A DNA stretch of 64,000 nt from Beijerinckiaceae bacterium (GCA_021324915.1 JAJPIC010000004.1:116894-180893), one strand, 5' to 3'. Positions 48,821 through 59,551 are shown, counted from the stretch's first letter. The notes: generated from the sequence alone by a model not told the origin. Numbers and translations: made by a program.

Positions 48821-51481
48821 CTAAGCGAGCGAGCGTTCGGCAATATCCTTGACGTCCGGCGAGAGGTGGCTTGCGCCCGCGACGCGCCGCAGCGCGGCTT
48901 CCGCTCGCGTGCGCCTGCGCTCCTCCAGAGCCCGCCAGCTCTTGAAGGCGCCTAAAAGCCGCGCGGCCACCTGCGGATTCTTGGCATCGAGCAGCAGCAC
49001 GATCGTGGCGACGAACTCGTAGCCGCTCCCGTCCGGCGCGTTAAATTGCGTCTGGTTGCCGGAGGCAAAAGCGCCGATCAGCGCCCGCACGCGGTTGGGA
49101 TTGGCGAGCGAAAAGGCCGGGTGATCCATCAGCCGCTTCACCCTGGCGAGCGTATCGCCTTCCGGGATCACGGCCTGGAGCGCGAACCATTTGTCGATCA
49201 CCAGAGGTTCGCTCGAATAAAGCCGATAGAAGGAGCCGAGCGCTTCGTCCCGCGCTGCGCCGGGCTGCATCGCGATGATGCCCAACGCCGCGATCTTGTC
49301 GGTCATGAAGCGTGCGTCTTCGAATTGCTTGAGCGCAAGCGCGAGCCCCTCGGCCGGATCGGAGGCGGCATAAAGGTCGAGGGCGGCATTGCGCAGCGCC
49401 CGGCGCCCGGCCGCCGCCGCATCGGGCGAATACGGGCCCGTTTCGGTCAGCTCCTCGTAAATGGCGAGGAGCTCCCGGGCGAGCCCGCCGCCGATAGCGG
49501 CGCGGAGCGATTTGCGCGCAGCAAAGATCGCGTCCGGATCGACGTTGGCGCCGATTTCGCGAGCGATATCGGCCTCGCCGGGCAAGGTGATCACTTGCGC
49601 GGCGAAGGCGGGATCGGCCTCGCTGGCTTCGAGCACGCGGCGCAGCGCATCGGCAAAGCGCGGGTCTGCTTGCGGCGTTTGTCCGGCACGAATGAGCTCG
49701 ACCGAACGCAAGAGCAGGCGGGTCGCATAGGTCTGCGAAGCCTGCCAGCGATTGAAACTATCGCTGTCGTAGGCGGTCAGCGTGATGAGATCGGATTCGC
49801 TCGCCGGATAGGAAAGCCGCACGGGCGCCGAGAAGCCGCGCAGGAGCGAAGCGACCGGACGCACCGGCAAGTCGTGAAACACAACGCGGCGTTCCGGAGT
49901 GGAAAGTTCGATCACTCCTGAAGCGAGTTCGGTGGCGCTCGCCCCGTTTTCCGGCCGCACGATGAGGGGAAAATTCTCGCCACGCTCGCCGATAAGCCCG
50001 AGTTCGATCGGAATGACGAGCGGTTTTTTCTCGTCTTGCCCGGGCGTCTTGTTGGTGCTCTGGCGAAAATCGAGGCTGAGCGTTCGCGCCGCTGCATCAT
50101 AGGAAGCTTGCGCCTCGACGAGCGGTGTGCCCGCCTGCCGGTACCAGAGCGAGAAATGGTCGAGATCGCGTCCTGAAATTTCGGCGAAACAGCCGATGAA
50201 ATCCTCGATCGTCGCGGCAGTGCCGTCATAGCGCGAAAAATAAAGATCCATGCCTTTTCTGAAAGCCTCGGCCCCGATGAGGACCTTCAGCATGCGAATG
50301 ATTTCGGCGCCTTTCTCGTAGACCGTCGCCGTGTAGAAATTATTGATCTCGTAATAGACATCCGGACGCACATTATGTGCGAGCGGTCCGGCGTCCTCGG
50401 GAAATTGTTGCGCGCGCAGAGTGCGCACGTCGGCGATCCGCCGCACCGGTCTCGAGCGCTGATCGGCCGAGAATTCGTGATCGCGGAAGACGGTCAGGCC
50501 CTCCTTGAGGCAAAGCTGAAACCAGTCTCGACAGGTGATTCTATTGCCGGTCCAATTGTGGAAATATTCATGCGCGATCACCGCCTCGATCTGCGCATAA
50601 TCGGTATCGGTCGCGGTCTGCGGCGAGGCGAGCACATATTTGTCGTTGAAGACGTTGAGCCCCTTATTCTCCATCGCGCCCATGTTGAAGTCGGAAACGG
50701 CGACGATATTGAAGACGTCGAGATCATATTCGCGTCCGAAGGTCTCTTCGTCCCAGCGCATGGCGCGTTTCAGCGCATCCATCGCGTAGAGCGCGCTTTC
50801 CTCCTTGCCGTGTTCGACATAAATGCCGAGCGACACATTGCGTCCCGAGGCCGTGACGAAGGAATCATGGATCGAGCCGAGATCGCCGCCGACGACTGCA
50901 AAGAGGTAGCAGGGCTTCGGAAAAGGGTCGTGCCAGATCGCAAAATGCCGGTTGGTGCCCGCGATCTTGCCGCTCTCCAGCAGATTGCCGTTGGAGAGGA
51001 GAACGGGGGCTTCTGCGATCTCCGCCTCGAGCCGCGTGGTATAGACGCTGAGCACGTCAGGCCGGTCGAGAAAATAGGTGATGCGCCGGAAGCCTTCGGC
51101 TTCGCATTGCGTGCAATAGGCAGAGCCCGAGCGATAGAGGCCCATCAGATAAGTATTGGCCGAAGGATCGATCTCGGTCTCGATCTCCAAAGTGAATGGG
51201 TGTTGCGGCGGTCTTGCGATCGTGAGTCCGTTCGGCGTGACGTAATTGGCCTTGATGTCGATCTCCTGGCCATCGAGCGCGATCCGCTTGGCGACGAGCC
51301 CATCGCCGTCGAGCATGAGATCGGCGCCGGCGCGCCCCTTTGGATTGGGGCGGATCGCCAAGCGCGCGACAACGCGTGTCGCATGCGGGTCGAGCCTGAC
51401 ATCGAGATTGACGGTGTCGATCAGATAATCGGGCGGATGATAATCGGCGAGACGGATGGGCTTGGCGATGTCTGTGCGCAT
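48821..51481 (-). CDS. pepN: Aminopeptidase N
   Basis: GAMENKGLNVFNDKYVLA, VIAHEYFHNWTGNRITCRDWFQLCLKEGLTVFRDHEF (HExxH zinc site). Confidence 0.96.
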   Translation of the reverse strand: MRTDIAKPIRLADYHPPDYLIDTVNLDVRLDPHATRVVARLAIRPNPKGRAGADLMLDGDGLVAKRIALDGQEIDIKANYVTPNGLTIARPPQHPFTLEIETEIDPSANTYLMGLYRSGSAYCTQCEAEGFRRITYFLDRPDVLSVYTTRLEAEIAEAPVLLSNGNLLESGKIAGTNRHFAIWHDPFPKPCYLFAVVGGDLGSIHDSFVTASGRNVSLGIYVEHGKEESALYAMDALKRAMRWDEETFGREYDLDVFNIVAVSDFNMGAMENKGLNVFNDKYVLASPQTATDTDYAQIEAVIAHEYFHNWTGNRITCRDWFQLCLKEGLTVFRDHEFSADQRSRPVRRIADVRTLRAQQFPEDAGPLAHNVRPDVYYEINNFYTATVYEKGAEIIRMLKVLIGAEAFRKGMDLYFSRYDGTAATIEDFIGCFAEISGRDLDHFSLWYRQAGTPLVEAQASYDAAARTLSLDFRQSTNKTPGQDEKKPLVIPIELGLIGERGENFPLIVRPENGASATELASGVIELSTPERRVVFHDLPVRPVASLLRGFSAPVRLSYPASESDLITLTAYDSDSFNRWQASQTYATRLLLRSVELIRAGQTPQADPRFADALRRVLEASEADPAFAAQVITLPGEADIAREIGANVDPDAIFAARKSLRAAIGGGLARELLAIYEELTETGPYSPDAAAAGRRALRNAALDLYAASDPAEGLALALKQFEDARFMTDKIAALGIIAMQPGAARDEALGSFYRLYSSEPLVIDKWFALQAVIPEGDTLARVKRLMDHPAFSLANPNRVRALIGAFASGNQTQFNAPDGSGYEFVATIVLLLDAKNPQVAARLLGAFKSWRALEERRRTRAEAALRRVAGASHLSPDVKDIAERSLA

Positions 51482-51575
51482 AGGGGCCTTGCATGAAGAG
51501 AACCGCCAAGCTGAGCAGGCCGCTCCGCGGGTCAGGAGAGGATCATAGGGCCTCGCGCGGCCGGCGCAAACCCCG

Positions 51576-52862
51576 TCACGTGTCGGCATGCCGGACCAAG
51601 GGCAAGATCCGCGCCTGGACATAGGCTGCGGCGGCAATGTTGCAAAATCCCAAAACAGCGAGAAGCAAAGCTTCGGAGGCGCCGAAGAGCCGGCTTTGCA
51701 GCAAAGCTGTGATCAGCGTTCCGGCGACCATGAAAACCGCATTGAGCACGTTGACGCCAGCGATTGTGCGCGCGCGCCGCTCGATCGGCGATAGGGCCTG
51801 AACCGCCGCAAAGAGCGGAACAGTGAAGAGCCCGCCTGCAGCCGCAAGCCCCACGACGCCGAGGCTGATCGCGAGGCCCTTAGGGCTGGTCAAAAAACCG
51901 AATAAGCCGAGATCGGTGGATTTTTCCGCAAAACCGCCGGTGGCAAATCCGAGCATCACGAGAAAGAAGGCCATCCCGAGCGCCGCAATCGGAACAGGCT
52001 TCAGCCGAATGCGGCCGGCGGCGATCCACGCCGCAGTCAGACAGCCCGTACCGATCCCCAACGCAAAAAGCGCGCTGACGGCCGCCTCCGCCTCTATGCC
52101 GGCGCCCGTCGCATGGCGCACAGCGACTGGAACAAGCGAAATGGCGACGGCGCCCGTCAGCCAGAACCAGGAGAGCGCCAGCCCGGCGCGCCAGAGGAAG
52201 GCCGAGCGGCGCAATTCGCGCATGAGCGCCAAGGTCGAAGCAAAGAGATTGGCGTCGATCGGCAGGTCCGGGCTGGCCGCGCCGGTCGGCGGAATGAGGA
52301 AACTCGTGACGAAACAGGCGATCGCGATTGTCATGAGCTGAAAGGTGATCGCGAGGGGCGAGAGATTTTGTTTTGCGGCGAGCGCGCCCGCAATGAGGCC
52401 GAAGAGGATGGCGAGAAAGGTTGCCGCTTCGACCAGCGCGTTGCCCGCGACGAGTTCATGACGTTTGAGGTGATCGGGCAGAATTCCGTATTTGACGGGG
52501 CCGAAGAGGGTCGCGATCACGCCGAGGCCGAAGAGCGCCGCGTAAAGCAAGGGCAGGGACGCGAGCCAGAGGCCCGCGGCGGCGACCATCTGAACGAAGA
52601 TCTCGGCGAATTTCAGCGTGCGGGCAACCTCGGCCTTGTCGCGCGCATCGGCGATCTGGCCAGCCAAAGCGGAAAGAAAGATCGAAGGAAAGATGAAAAT
52701 GCCGACGGCCAAAGTGATCAGCGTGCCCGCTTGCGGTCCGCCGAAGCGAAAGAGGATCAGCATCGCCAGCATGTTGCGGACGAAATTGTCGTTGAAGGCC
52801 GAGAGAAACTGGCACCAGAAGAGGGGCGCGAAGCGGCGGGTGCGCAGGAGCTCGCCGAACAT
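51576..52862 (-). CDS. MFS transporter, LplT-like lysophospholipid transporter family
   Basis: RFAPLFWCQFLSAFNDNFVRNMLAMLILF...FGPVKYGILPDHLKRHELVAGNALVEAATFLAILFG. Confidence 0.85.
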   Translation of the reverse strand: MFGELLRTRRFAPLFWCQFLSAFNDNFVRNMLAMLILFRFGGPQAGTLITLAVGIFIFPSIFLSALAGQIADARDKAEVARTLKFAEIFVQMVAAAGLWLASLPLLYAALFGLGVIATLFGPVKYGILPDHLKRHELVAGNALVEAATFLAILFGLIAGALAAKQNLSPLAITFQLMTIAIACFVTSFLIPPTGAASPDLPIDANLFASTLALMRELRRSAFLWRAGLALSWFWLTGAVAISLVPVAVRHATGAGIEAEAAVSALFALGIGTGCLTAAWIAAGRIRLKPVPIAALGMAFFLVMLGFATGGFAEKSTDLGLFGFLTSPKGLAISLGVVGLAAAGGLFTVPLFAAVQALSPIERRARTIAGVNVLNAVFMVAGTLITALLQSRLFGASEALLLAVLGFCNIAAAAYVQARILPLVRHADT

Positions 52863-52864
52863 GC

Positions 52865-54235
52865 CTAGCGCAGAGGCTCCGCGTGGCCGACGATCCGCAG
52901 AATGGCCGGGAAATCGGCTTTCATCCGGCGCTCGAGCTCGTCGACAGCGTGATGCACTTCGCCGACGCTGAGCCTCGGATCGGCGCGGCAATGATAATTG
53001 ACGATCAATCCTTCCGGCGTTTCGCGCACCCGCACGTTATGGACCTCGACGATCCCGCCCGCGGCAGATTCGGCGAGCGCGGCAGCGATCGCATCGCGGA
53101 CGTTCGTCGGCGCATCGCGCCCGGATAATTCGCGCGGCTCGAGCGGTTCGATATGAGTCTCGACCTCGATACCAGGGCCGAGCTCTTTGCGGGCATCCGC
53201 CTCCAGGCGCGAGGCAATGGCATGCGCCTCGCCGAGCGGCATGCGCCCGTCGACCTCGACGTCGAAGCTCAGCGAAGTGCGCCCGGCTACCTGCTGCACG
53301 ATGACGTGATGAACCGGTGCGTGCCGTTTGGCGGCGATCAGGAGAACGCGTTCGAGCACGCTCTCGTTATCGGCGGCAACGGGGGTCGTCGCGACAGTGA
53401 GCGCGACGCCCGGATGGGCCGCAGCCACCGCTGCGCCGACCTCGTCCGTAATCGCGGCGACCTTTTCCTGCGGGAGGGTGCGTGGCACCGAGATGACCAG
53501 GTCACCGAAGACGTTGGCGCCTGCCGGACGCAGTCTCAGACTATCGATGGCGATCACGCCGGGCACGTTTCCGGCAATTCGGCGCAGGCTCGCCGCGAGC
53601 CCCTTGGGCGCCGCGTCGATCAAGGTGTCGACTGCGCGCCGTCCGAGCTTGTAACCGGCGATCGAAATGACGAGCGCCACCGTAAGGGCCGCCAGAGCAT
53701 CGCCCTGCGGATAGCCGAAGCGCGCGGCAATGAGGCCGAGGAGAGCGACGAAGGAGCCGACCATGTCCGAGGCGAAATGCACCAGGTCGGCGGCGAGTGC
53801 GTCGCTCTTGGTCTCATGCGCAACTCGCGAGAGAAGGTGAGACCGGGAAATATCGACCCCGATCGAGACGATGAGCACGCCGAAGGCGAGGAGATTGGCA
53901 TTGATCTCGGTCTGGCCTATGGCCAGGCGCCGCACGGCCTCGACGAGAATGGCGATGGCAAGTGCGAAGAGAAATCCCGTCTCGATCAGCGCGGCGAGCG
54001 TTTCGATTTTTGCATGCCCATAATTATGCTCTTCGTCTGCCGGCTTGCCGGCGGCGCGCACGGCGAAATAAGTGATGATCGTAATGCCCGTGTCGGCAAG
54101 GTTATGGCCGGCTTCCGACAAGAGAGCGAGCGACCCGGAAAGCAGGCCCGCGAAGATCTTGGCAGCCGTGAGCAGCGCGCTCGCAACAATGGAGAAGAGC
54201 GCGGCGCGTTCTTTGACGTTTTGGGCGCCGTCCAT
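52865..54235 (-). CDS. Cation diffusion facilitator transporter with extended C-terminus
   Basis: [46 protein letters not shown]; three tandem dimerisation-like modules after TM domain. Confidence 0.92.
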   Translation of the reverse strand: MDGAQNVKERAALFSIVASALLTAAKIFAGLLSGSLALLSEAGHNLADTGITIITYFAVRAAGKPADEEHNYGHAKIETLAALIETGFLFALAIAILVEAVRRLAIGQTEINANLLAFGVLIVSIGVDISRSHLLSRVAHETKSDALAADLVHFASDMVGSFVALLGLIAARFGYPQGDALAALTVALVISIAGYKLGRRAVDTLIDAAPKGLAASLRRIAGNVPGVIAIDSLRLRPAGANVFGDLVISVPRTLPQEKVAAITDEVGAAVAAAHPGVALTVATTPVAADNESVLERVLLIAAKRHAPVHHVIVQQVAGRTSLSFDVEVDGRMPLGEAHAIASRLEADARKELGPGIEVETHIEPLEPRELSGRDAPTNVRDAIAAALAESAAGGIVEVHNVRVRETPEGLIVNYHCRADPRLSVGEVHHAVDELERRMKADFPAILRIVGHAEPLR

Positions 54236-54353
54236 GGACGTCTCGACGTTAGAAACTATATGCGTTGAAGCCGGGCCAAGCCCGCGGTTTATCAGTGCGG
54301 CGACGCCGTCCGCAAGCGCTTTGCAGAATGGACATCACCCGCGAGGAGGCAGC

Positions 54354-54794
54354 ATGGAATATCTCCACACAATGGTTCGCGTAACGGACCTCAAGCAGTC
54401 GCTCGAGTTCTATTGCGGCAAGCTCGGCTTTGTCGAAACCCACAGAATCGAGAACGAAAAGGGCCGCTTTACGCTGGTCTATCTTGCCGCGCCCGGCGAT
54501 GCCGAAACCGCCAAGAAAGCCCAGCGTCCGCTGCTCGAGCTCACGTATAATTGGGATCCGGAGACCTATACCGGCGGCCGCAATTTCGGCCATCTCGCCT
54601 TCGCCGTGGACGATATTTACGCGACCTGCGACAAGCTCATGAAGGCCGGCATTACCATCAACCGGCCGCCGCGCGACGGCTATATGGCCTTCATCCGCTC
54701 GCCTGACCAGATCTCGATCGAGCTTCTGCAAAAGGGCGCCGCCAAGCCGGCGCAGGAACCCTGGGCTTCGATGCCCAATAGCGGCGTCTGGTGA
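54354..54794 (+). CDS. gloA: Lactoylglutathione lyase / VOC family protein
   Basis: [49 protein letters not shown]...[28 protein letters not shown]. Confidence 0.9.
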   Translation: MEYLHTMVRVTDLKQSLEFYCGKLGFVETHRIENEKGRFTLVYLAAPGDAETAKKAQRPLLELTYNWDPETYTGGRNFGHLAFAVDDIYATCDKLMKAGITINRPPRDGYMAFIRSPDQISIELLQKGAAKPAQEPWASMPNSGVW

Positions 54795-54925
54795 GGGAGT
54801 CTCGCCGGGCGAAACAAAGCGCGGCGCCGGCATCCGACAGCGACCTGGATCCCTGATCTTCGCCGGTCAGCCGCGGCTCGTCGGAAAGTCGCCTTTTTCC
54901 CCGCAGGCAACCAGCGGAGCCTCCT

Positions 54926-55663
54926 TCAGTTTCGGCGCGCTTTCGTTTTCTTCTGGGCCGCCCGTTTGGCAATGGGAGGCCTTGCCGGCTTGCCGAGCGC
55001 CAGGCTCGCGACTTTCTTCGGCTGATAGCCGTAAAACTTGAACCGTTCGACTGTCCGCATGACCTCATCGTCGGGCAGGACCATAGGCTGGCCGATGCCG
55101 AGTGCCAGAATGTACATTCTGGCGAGCGTTTCGAGCTCGACGGCGCGCCACATCGCTCGCGGAAGATCGCGCCCGGTCGCCAACATGCCGTGCTGCCCGA
55201 GCAGCACGCCATCGCGATCGGCAAGCCCTTCGATTGCAAGCTCGGACAATTCCTTGGTGCCGTAGGGCGCATAATCCGTGCAGCGGACGGTCGGGCCGCC
55301 GAATGCCGCGATCATGTAATGGATCGCCGGGATGGGCTTGTGCAAAATCGACAGCGTCGTCGCGTGAACCGCATGCGTATGAACGACGGCGCCCACGTCG
55401 GGGCGCGCGCGCATGATGTCGAGATGCATGCGCCATTCGCTCGAGGGAGCGAGCGGACCGGTCCAAGAGCCGTAATCGACCTCGATCGGCATCCGCGCGA
55501 TCATGTCCGCGGTCATTTTGTCATAGGGAACGCCGGTCGGCGTAATGAGCATGAAGGCGCCGCTGCGGGCCGAAAGATTGCCGGCCATGCCCTGGTTGAT
55601 GTTCAATTTTTCAAGGGCGCGGCAATTCTCAACGAGAGCTTGGCGCAGCTCTTTTTCGCTCAT
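54926..55663 (-). CDS. Class II aldolase/adducin family protein
   Basis: NINQGMAGNLSARSGAFMLITPTGVPYDKMTADMIARM...VGAVVHTHAVHATTLSIL. Confidence 0.92.
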   Translation of the reverse strand: MSEKELRQALVENCRALEKLNINQGMAGNLSARSGAFMLITPTGVPYDKMTADMIARMPIEVDYGSWTGPLAPSSEWRMHLDIMRARPDVGAVVHTHAVHATTLSILHKPIPAIHYMIAAFGGPTVRCTDYAPYGTKELSELAIEGLADRDGVLLGQHGMLATGRDLPRAMWRAVELETLARMYILALGIGQPMVLPDDEVMRTVERFKFYGYQPKKVASLALGKPARPPIAKRAAQKKTKARRN

Positions 55664-55758
55664 CGGCGCGTTCCTGGGGTGAGGTTAAGGAAAAATTCAC
55701 CGTTCGGCGAACGACCTTTACCGCACCTGCACACGCGCCGGGAATCACAGGGTGAAAC

Positions 55759-55783
55759 AACGTTCGGCCGGTTCGAGAGTTCC
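55759..55783 (-). promoter_or_regulatory. Candidate EcfG promoter for the class II aldolase gene
   Basis: Minus strand GGAAC-N16-CGTT, about 96 bp upstream of the start codon at 55663. Confidence 0.55.
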
Positions 55784-56313
55784 ACCCAAGATTTCATTTT
55801 AATCCGTGCGCCCGGTACGGCTGCCAATCGTCGCTGGAAGAGAATCAAATCTCTGTTCTTCGAAATCTCAATATTGAACTCTCCGCAACATTGCGATGCA
55901 CAAGGCGAGAATAAAATTTCGCGCTAGGCGTGTTCCTCGCATTGCATGCGATAGCGGATCCTGTAGCATGAAGATGCGAGGCCGACGTTGTGCTGCGTTC
56001 TCGTATTTGTGAGTGGCAGCCGTTATTGCGATTGCATGACACGATCGCGCGACGCATCACAAAGATGCGATGTAGCACGAAAGAGCGATGTAGCACGAAA
56101 GGATCGTGTTGCTGTCATTAGAAAGCCGACATCGGCTGTCATTCGTTCAGGGCGCTAGGCTGAATACCTGGATGAGAGCGATAGCCGAGATGCTTTCGGC
56201 GCACATTGCTCGGACACATTGCTCGGGACACATTGCAAAACGAGAGTCGCAGGACCGCGTCTCCAACCAAGCGGCGTTTCGGATCGGTTCTGTTGAAGTG
56301 AAAGGAGGCCCCC

Positions 56314-56652
56314 GTGTTGATCGACGAGATCGTCCGCACGTGCTCGCATGAGAAGGTCGCGCAAGCGGCAGTGGCTTCGCTCGGGTTCGCTTTCGCTTCA
56401 CGGGTCAAAAAAGCCGCGGATGAGCATGGGCTCTCCGTCGGCGCGTTTGCGGCGCGTGCGGTGCGCGAATTTGCAGGCGAGGCGCATGCCGTCGAGCGGC
56501 GCGTCGTGGGCCGCGCCATGCATAAAGCCGATCAGCCGATCTTGCGCGGCTTGCAGATCATCCTCGAGCGCGAAATCGAGGAGCCGGAATCGGCCATACG
56601 CTGGCGCGACGCTGCGCGGCACGCCGCGCCGGAATGCGGCTGCAGCCCGTAA
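56314..56652 (+). CDS. Conserved hypothetical protein
   Basis: 112 aa ORF MLIDEIVRTCSHEKVAQAAVASLGFAFASRVKKAADEHGLSVGAFAARAVREFAGEA. Confidence 0.65.
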   Translation: MLIDEIVRTCSHEKVAQAAVASLGFAFASRVKKAADEHGLSVGAFAARAVREFAGEAHAVERRVVGRAMHKADQPILRGLQIILEREIEEPESAIRWRDAARHAAPECGCSP

Positions 56653-56653
56653 T

Positions 56654-57175
56654 TTAGGTCTTGCGCAGCGGCTGGCGTCGCCAAGGGCTCACGCCAGCTG
56701 CCGCCTCCGGCGCGTCTCCCGGCTGATAATAATGATGCATGGTGATCGGAGAGCGGCCTTCTTCGAGCAGCTTGATCGTCACCGGGTCGGTGATCTCGAA
56801 CGCATCGAATCCGCAACGCGCCATGAATTGCAGCTGGTCGAACAACACCTCGCCGGTCGCCCGGAGTTCGCCCGTAAAGCCGTAGCGTTCGCGAATCTGC
56901 CGCGCTTGGGAAAAGCCGCGGCCGTCGGTGAATTTCGGAAATTGAAGCGCGACCAAAGCGAGATAGGGCAGGTCTTCGGCGATGGTCTCGACCGGCTGGC
57001 TCGGCTCGAGCAGCAGGCCGAAGGCGACATTGCGCCGGTTTGACAGCGTATCGAGGTGGCGCCAGCTCTCCACAGTCATGATGACGTAGCCTTCCGGCGG
57101 CAAATCGGCGATGCCGTCGGCGCGCCGCCAGGGGTCCGGCGTGAACCGGCCGTCCTTGAAGAGCGCCATTTTCAA
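56654..57175 (-). CDS. DUF934 family protein (sulfate assimilation associated)
   Basis: MALFKDGRFTPDPWRRADG...LPYLALVALQFPKFTDGRGFSQARQIRERYGFTGELRATGEVLFDQLQFMARCGFDAFE. Confidence 0.9.
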   Translation of the reverse strand: MKMALFKDGRFTPDPWRRADGIADLPPEGYVIMTVESWRHLDTLSNRRNVAFGLLLEPSQPVETIAEDLPYLALVALQFPKFTDGRGFSQARQIRERYGFTGELRATGEVLFDQLQFMARCGFDAFEITDPVTIKLLEEGRSPITMHHYYQPGDAPEAAAGVSPWRRQPLRKT

Positions 57176-57906
57176 ATGTCCGCGCCGGCTTCAGGGAGTG
57201 CGAAATGGACGCCGCACTCGGTCTTGGCGCGCCCGCGCCAGCGGCCGGCGCGCGGATCTTCGCCCGGCCTGATCGGCGAGGTGCAGGGCACGCACCCGAT
57301 CGAGAGATAATTCTTGGCGACGAGTTCGTGGCGCGGCAAGTCGTGCCTGTCGAAATAGGCGTCGATATCGGCCTGCGTCCAACGAGCCAGCGGATTGAGC
57401 TTGATCCTTGGCCCGTCGGCCTCGAACAGAGGCAGGTTGGCGCGCGTCGCCGACTGAAAGCGCTTGCGACCCGTGATCCAGGCCTCGAAGCCTTCAAGCG
57501 CCTTGGCGAGCGGCTGGACTTTGCGGATCGCGCAGCACCGGTCGGGGTCCTGTGCCCAGAGAAAAGCGTCCGGATCTTCACGTGCAAGTGCCGCCGGGTC
57601 CGGCTTCAGCGTGATGATCTTGCTCAATCCGAGTCTAGCGACGAGCGCGTCGCGGTAGGCGAGCGTTTCGGGAAAGAGATGTAACGTGTCGATGAAGAGG
57701 ACCGGCGTCGCGCGGTCGATCCGCGAAATCATATGGAGAAGCACCGCCGAATCGGCTCCGAAGCTCGAGACGAGAGCAATGCGGCCGGGGAATAGATCTT
57801 CGATCGCGAGGCGCAGCAATTTCTCCGCGTCGAGCGCAAAGAATCTCTCCGCCAGCCGCGAGGCGGCGATCTGGTCCCCGAAAAGAAGACCTTCAGGCAC
57901 GCTCAT
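57172..57906 (-). CDS. cysH: Adenylyl-sulfate (APS-type) reductase
   Basis: LVSSFGADSAVLLHM; DRCCAIRKVQPL and IGCVPCT...KTECGVHF cysteine pairs of [4Fe-4S] APS reductases. Confidence 0.93.
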   Translation of the reverse strand: MSVPEGLLFGDQIAASRLAERFFALDAEKLLRLAIEDLFPGRIALVSSFGADSAVLLHMISRIDRATPVLFIDTLHLFPETLAYRDALVARLGLSKIITLKPDPAALAREDPDAFLWAQDPDRCCAIRKVQPLAKALEGFEAWITGRKRFQSATRANLPLFEADGPRIKLNPLARWTQADIDAYFDRHDLPRHELVAKNYLSIGCVPCTSPIRPGEDPRAGRWRGRAKTECGVHFALPEAGADI

Positions 57907-59551
57907 AAAGGGCTTCCTTGAATGGTGCCATGCCGACACGCCGGTAGGCCGAGAGGAAATCCTCGTCCTTACCCGTACGGACCTTCAAGTAAGTGTCGAC
58001 GATTTTCTCGACCGCATCGACGACCTGGTCGGTCGAAAAGCCGGGTCCCGTCACATCGCCGATCGCGCAGTTTTCATCGGCGGCGCCGCCGAGCGTGATC
58101 TGGTAGGATTCCACGCCCTTCTTTTCCAAGCCCAAAATGCCGATATGGCCCACGTGGTGATGGCCGCAGGCATTGATGCAGCCGGAAATATTGATCTTGA
58201 GCTCACCGATCTCGCGTGCCCGGTCGGTGTCGCCAAAACGCTCCGAGATCCGCTGCGCGACCGGAATCGAGCGCGCGGTTGCGAGCGAGCAATAGTCGAG
58301 ACCGGGGCAGGAGATAATGTCCGTGACAAGGCCGATGTTGGCCGTTGCAAGATCGAGCGCAACGAGCCGATCGTAGACGGCCGGAAGATCGGCGAGCGCC
58401 ACATGCGGCAGCACGAGGTTCTGTTCGTGCGTGACGCGGATCTCGTCATGCGAATAGGTCTCGGCGAGATCGGCAATGGCGTCCATCTGCTCGGCCGACA
58501 CATCACCGGGGACGGCGCCGATCGACTTCAGCGAGATGGTGACGATGGCATAGCCCGGCACTTTGTGCGCAATCACGTTCTGGTCGACGAAACGGGCGAA
58601 TGCGGCGTCCCCGGCGCGGCGCGTCTCGAAGGCGCCGGCGCGAGCCGGCTGCGCGGGAAGGTCGGGCAGGGCGAAATAAGCGCCGATCCGGTCGATCTCC
58701 TCCTTGGGGATGCTGACCGTCGCCCCGCGCGTCCTTGCGAATTCTTCTTCGACTTCGGCGCGGATCGCGTCGGCGCCCTTTTCGTGCACCAGAATCTTGA
58801 TACGCGCCTTGAACTTGTTGTCGCGCCGGCCTTCGAGGTTATAGACTCGCAGAATCGCCTCGGTATAGGCGATGAGATCTGACTTCGGCAGGAAGTCGCG
58901 GATCTTATGGGCGACGAAAGGCGTGCGGCCGAGGCCGCCTCCGACGTAGCAGGCAAAGCCCACTTCGCCGCGCGCATTGCGCACGATATGGAAGCCGACG
59001 TCATGGGTTTGGATCGCGGCGCGATCATGCGGCGCGCCGGCGATCGCGATCTTGAACTTCCGCGGCAGGAAGGAGAATTCGGGATGGAGTGAGGACCATT
59101 GCCGCAGGATCTCGCAATAGGGCCGGGGGTCCTCGATCTCGTCGGCCGCTACTCCGGCGAATTGGTCGGCGGTGATATTGCGGATATTGTTGCCTGACGT
59201 CTGGATGCAATGCATCTCAACGCTGGCGAGCTCGTTTAAAATGTCAGGAACGTCGGCGAGCGCCGGCCAGTGAAACTGAAGATTTTGCCGCGTGGTGAAA
59301 TGGCCATAGCCTTTGTCGTAGCGCCGCGCGATATGAGCGAGTTTGCGCATTTGGCGCGGCGAAAGCGTGCCATAGGGTACGGCGATACGCAGCATATAGG
59401 CGTGCAATTGCAAATAGACGCCATTCTGCAGACGTAGCGGCCGGAACTGCTCTTCGGTCAAGTCGCCCCTAAGCCGCCGCGCAACCTGATCTCTGAATTG
59501 CGCAACACGTTCGGCGACAAAGGCGGCGTCGAATTCGTCGTAGCGGTACAT
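57893..59551 (-). CDS. cysI: Nitrite/sulfite reductase (sulfite reductase hemoprotein)
   Basis: IARRYDKGYGHFTTRQNLQFHW, SGNNIRNITADQFAG, ISGCINACGHHHVGHIGILG (siroheme/4Fe-4S). Confidence 0.93.
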   Translation of the reverse strand: MYRYDEFDAAFVAERVAQFRDQVARRLRGDLTEEQFRPLRLQNGVYLQLHAYMLRIAVPYGTLSPRQMRKLAHIARRYDKGYGHFTTRQNLQFHWPALADVPDILNELASVEMHCIQTSGNNIRNITADQFAGVAADEIEDPRPYCEILRQWSSLHPEFSFLPRKFKIAIAGAPHDRAAIQTHDVGFHIVRNARGEVGFACYVGGGLGRTPFVAHKIRDFLPKSDLIAYTEAILRVYNLEGRRDNKFKARIKILVHEKGADAIRAEVEEEFARTRGATVSIPKEEIDRIGAYFALPDLPAQPARAGAFETRRAGDAAFARFVDQNVIAHKVPGYAIVTISLKSIGAVPGDVSAEQMDAIADLAETYSHDEIRVTHEQNLVLPHVALADLPAVYDRLVALDLATANIGLVTDIISCPGLDYCSLATARSIPVAQRISERFGDTDRAREIGELKINISGCINACGHHHVGHIGILGLEKKGVESYQITLGGAADENCAIGDVTGPGFSTDQVVDAVEKIVDTYLKVRTGKDEDFLSAYRRVGMAPFKEALYERA

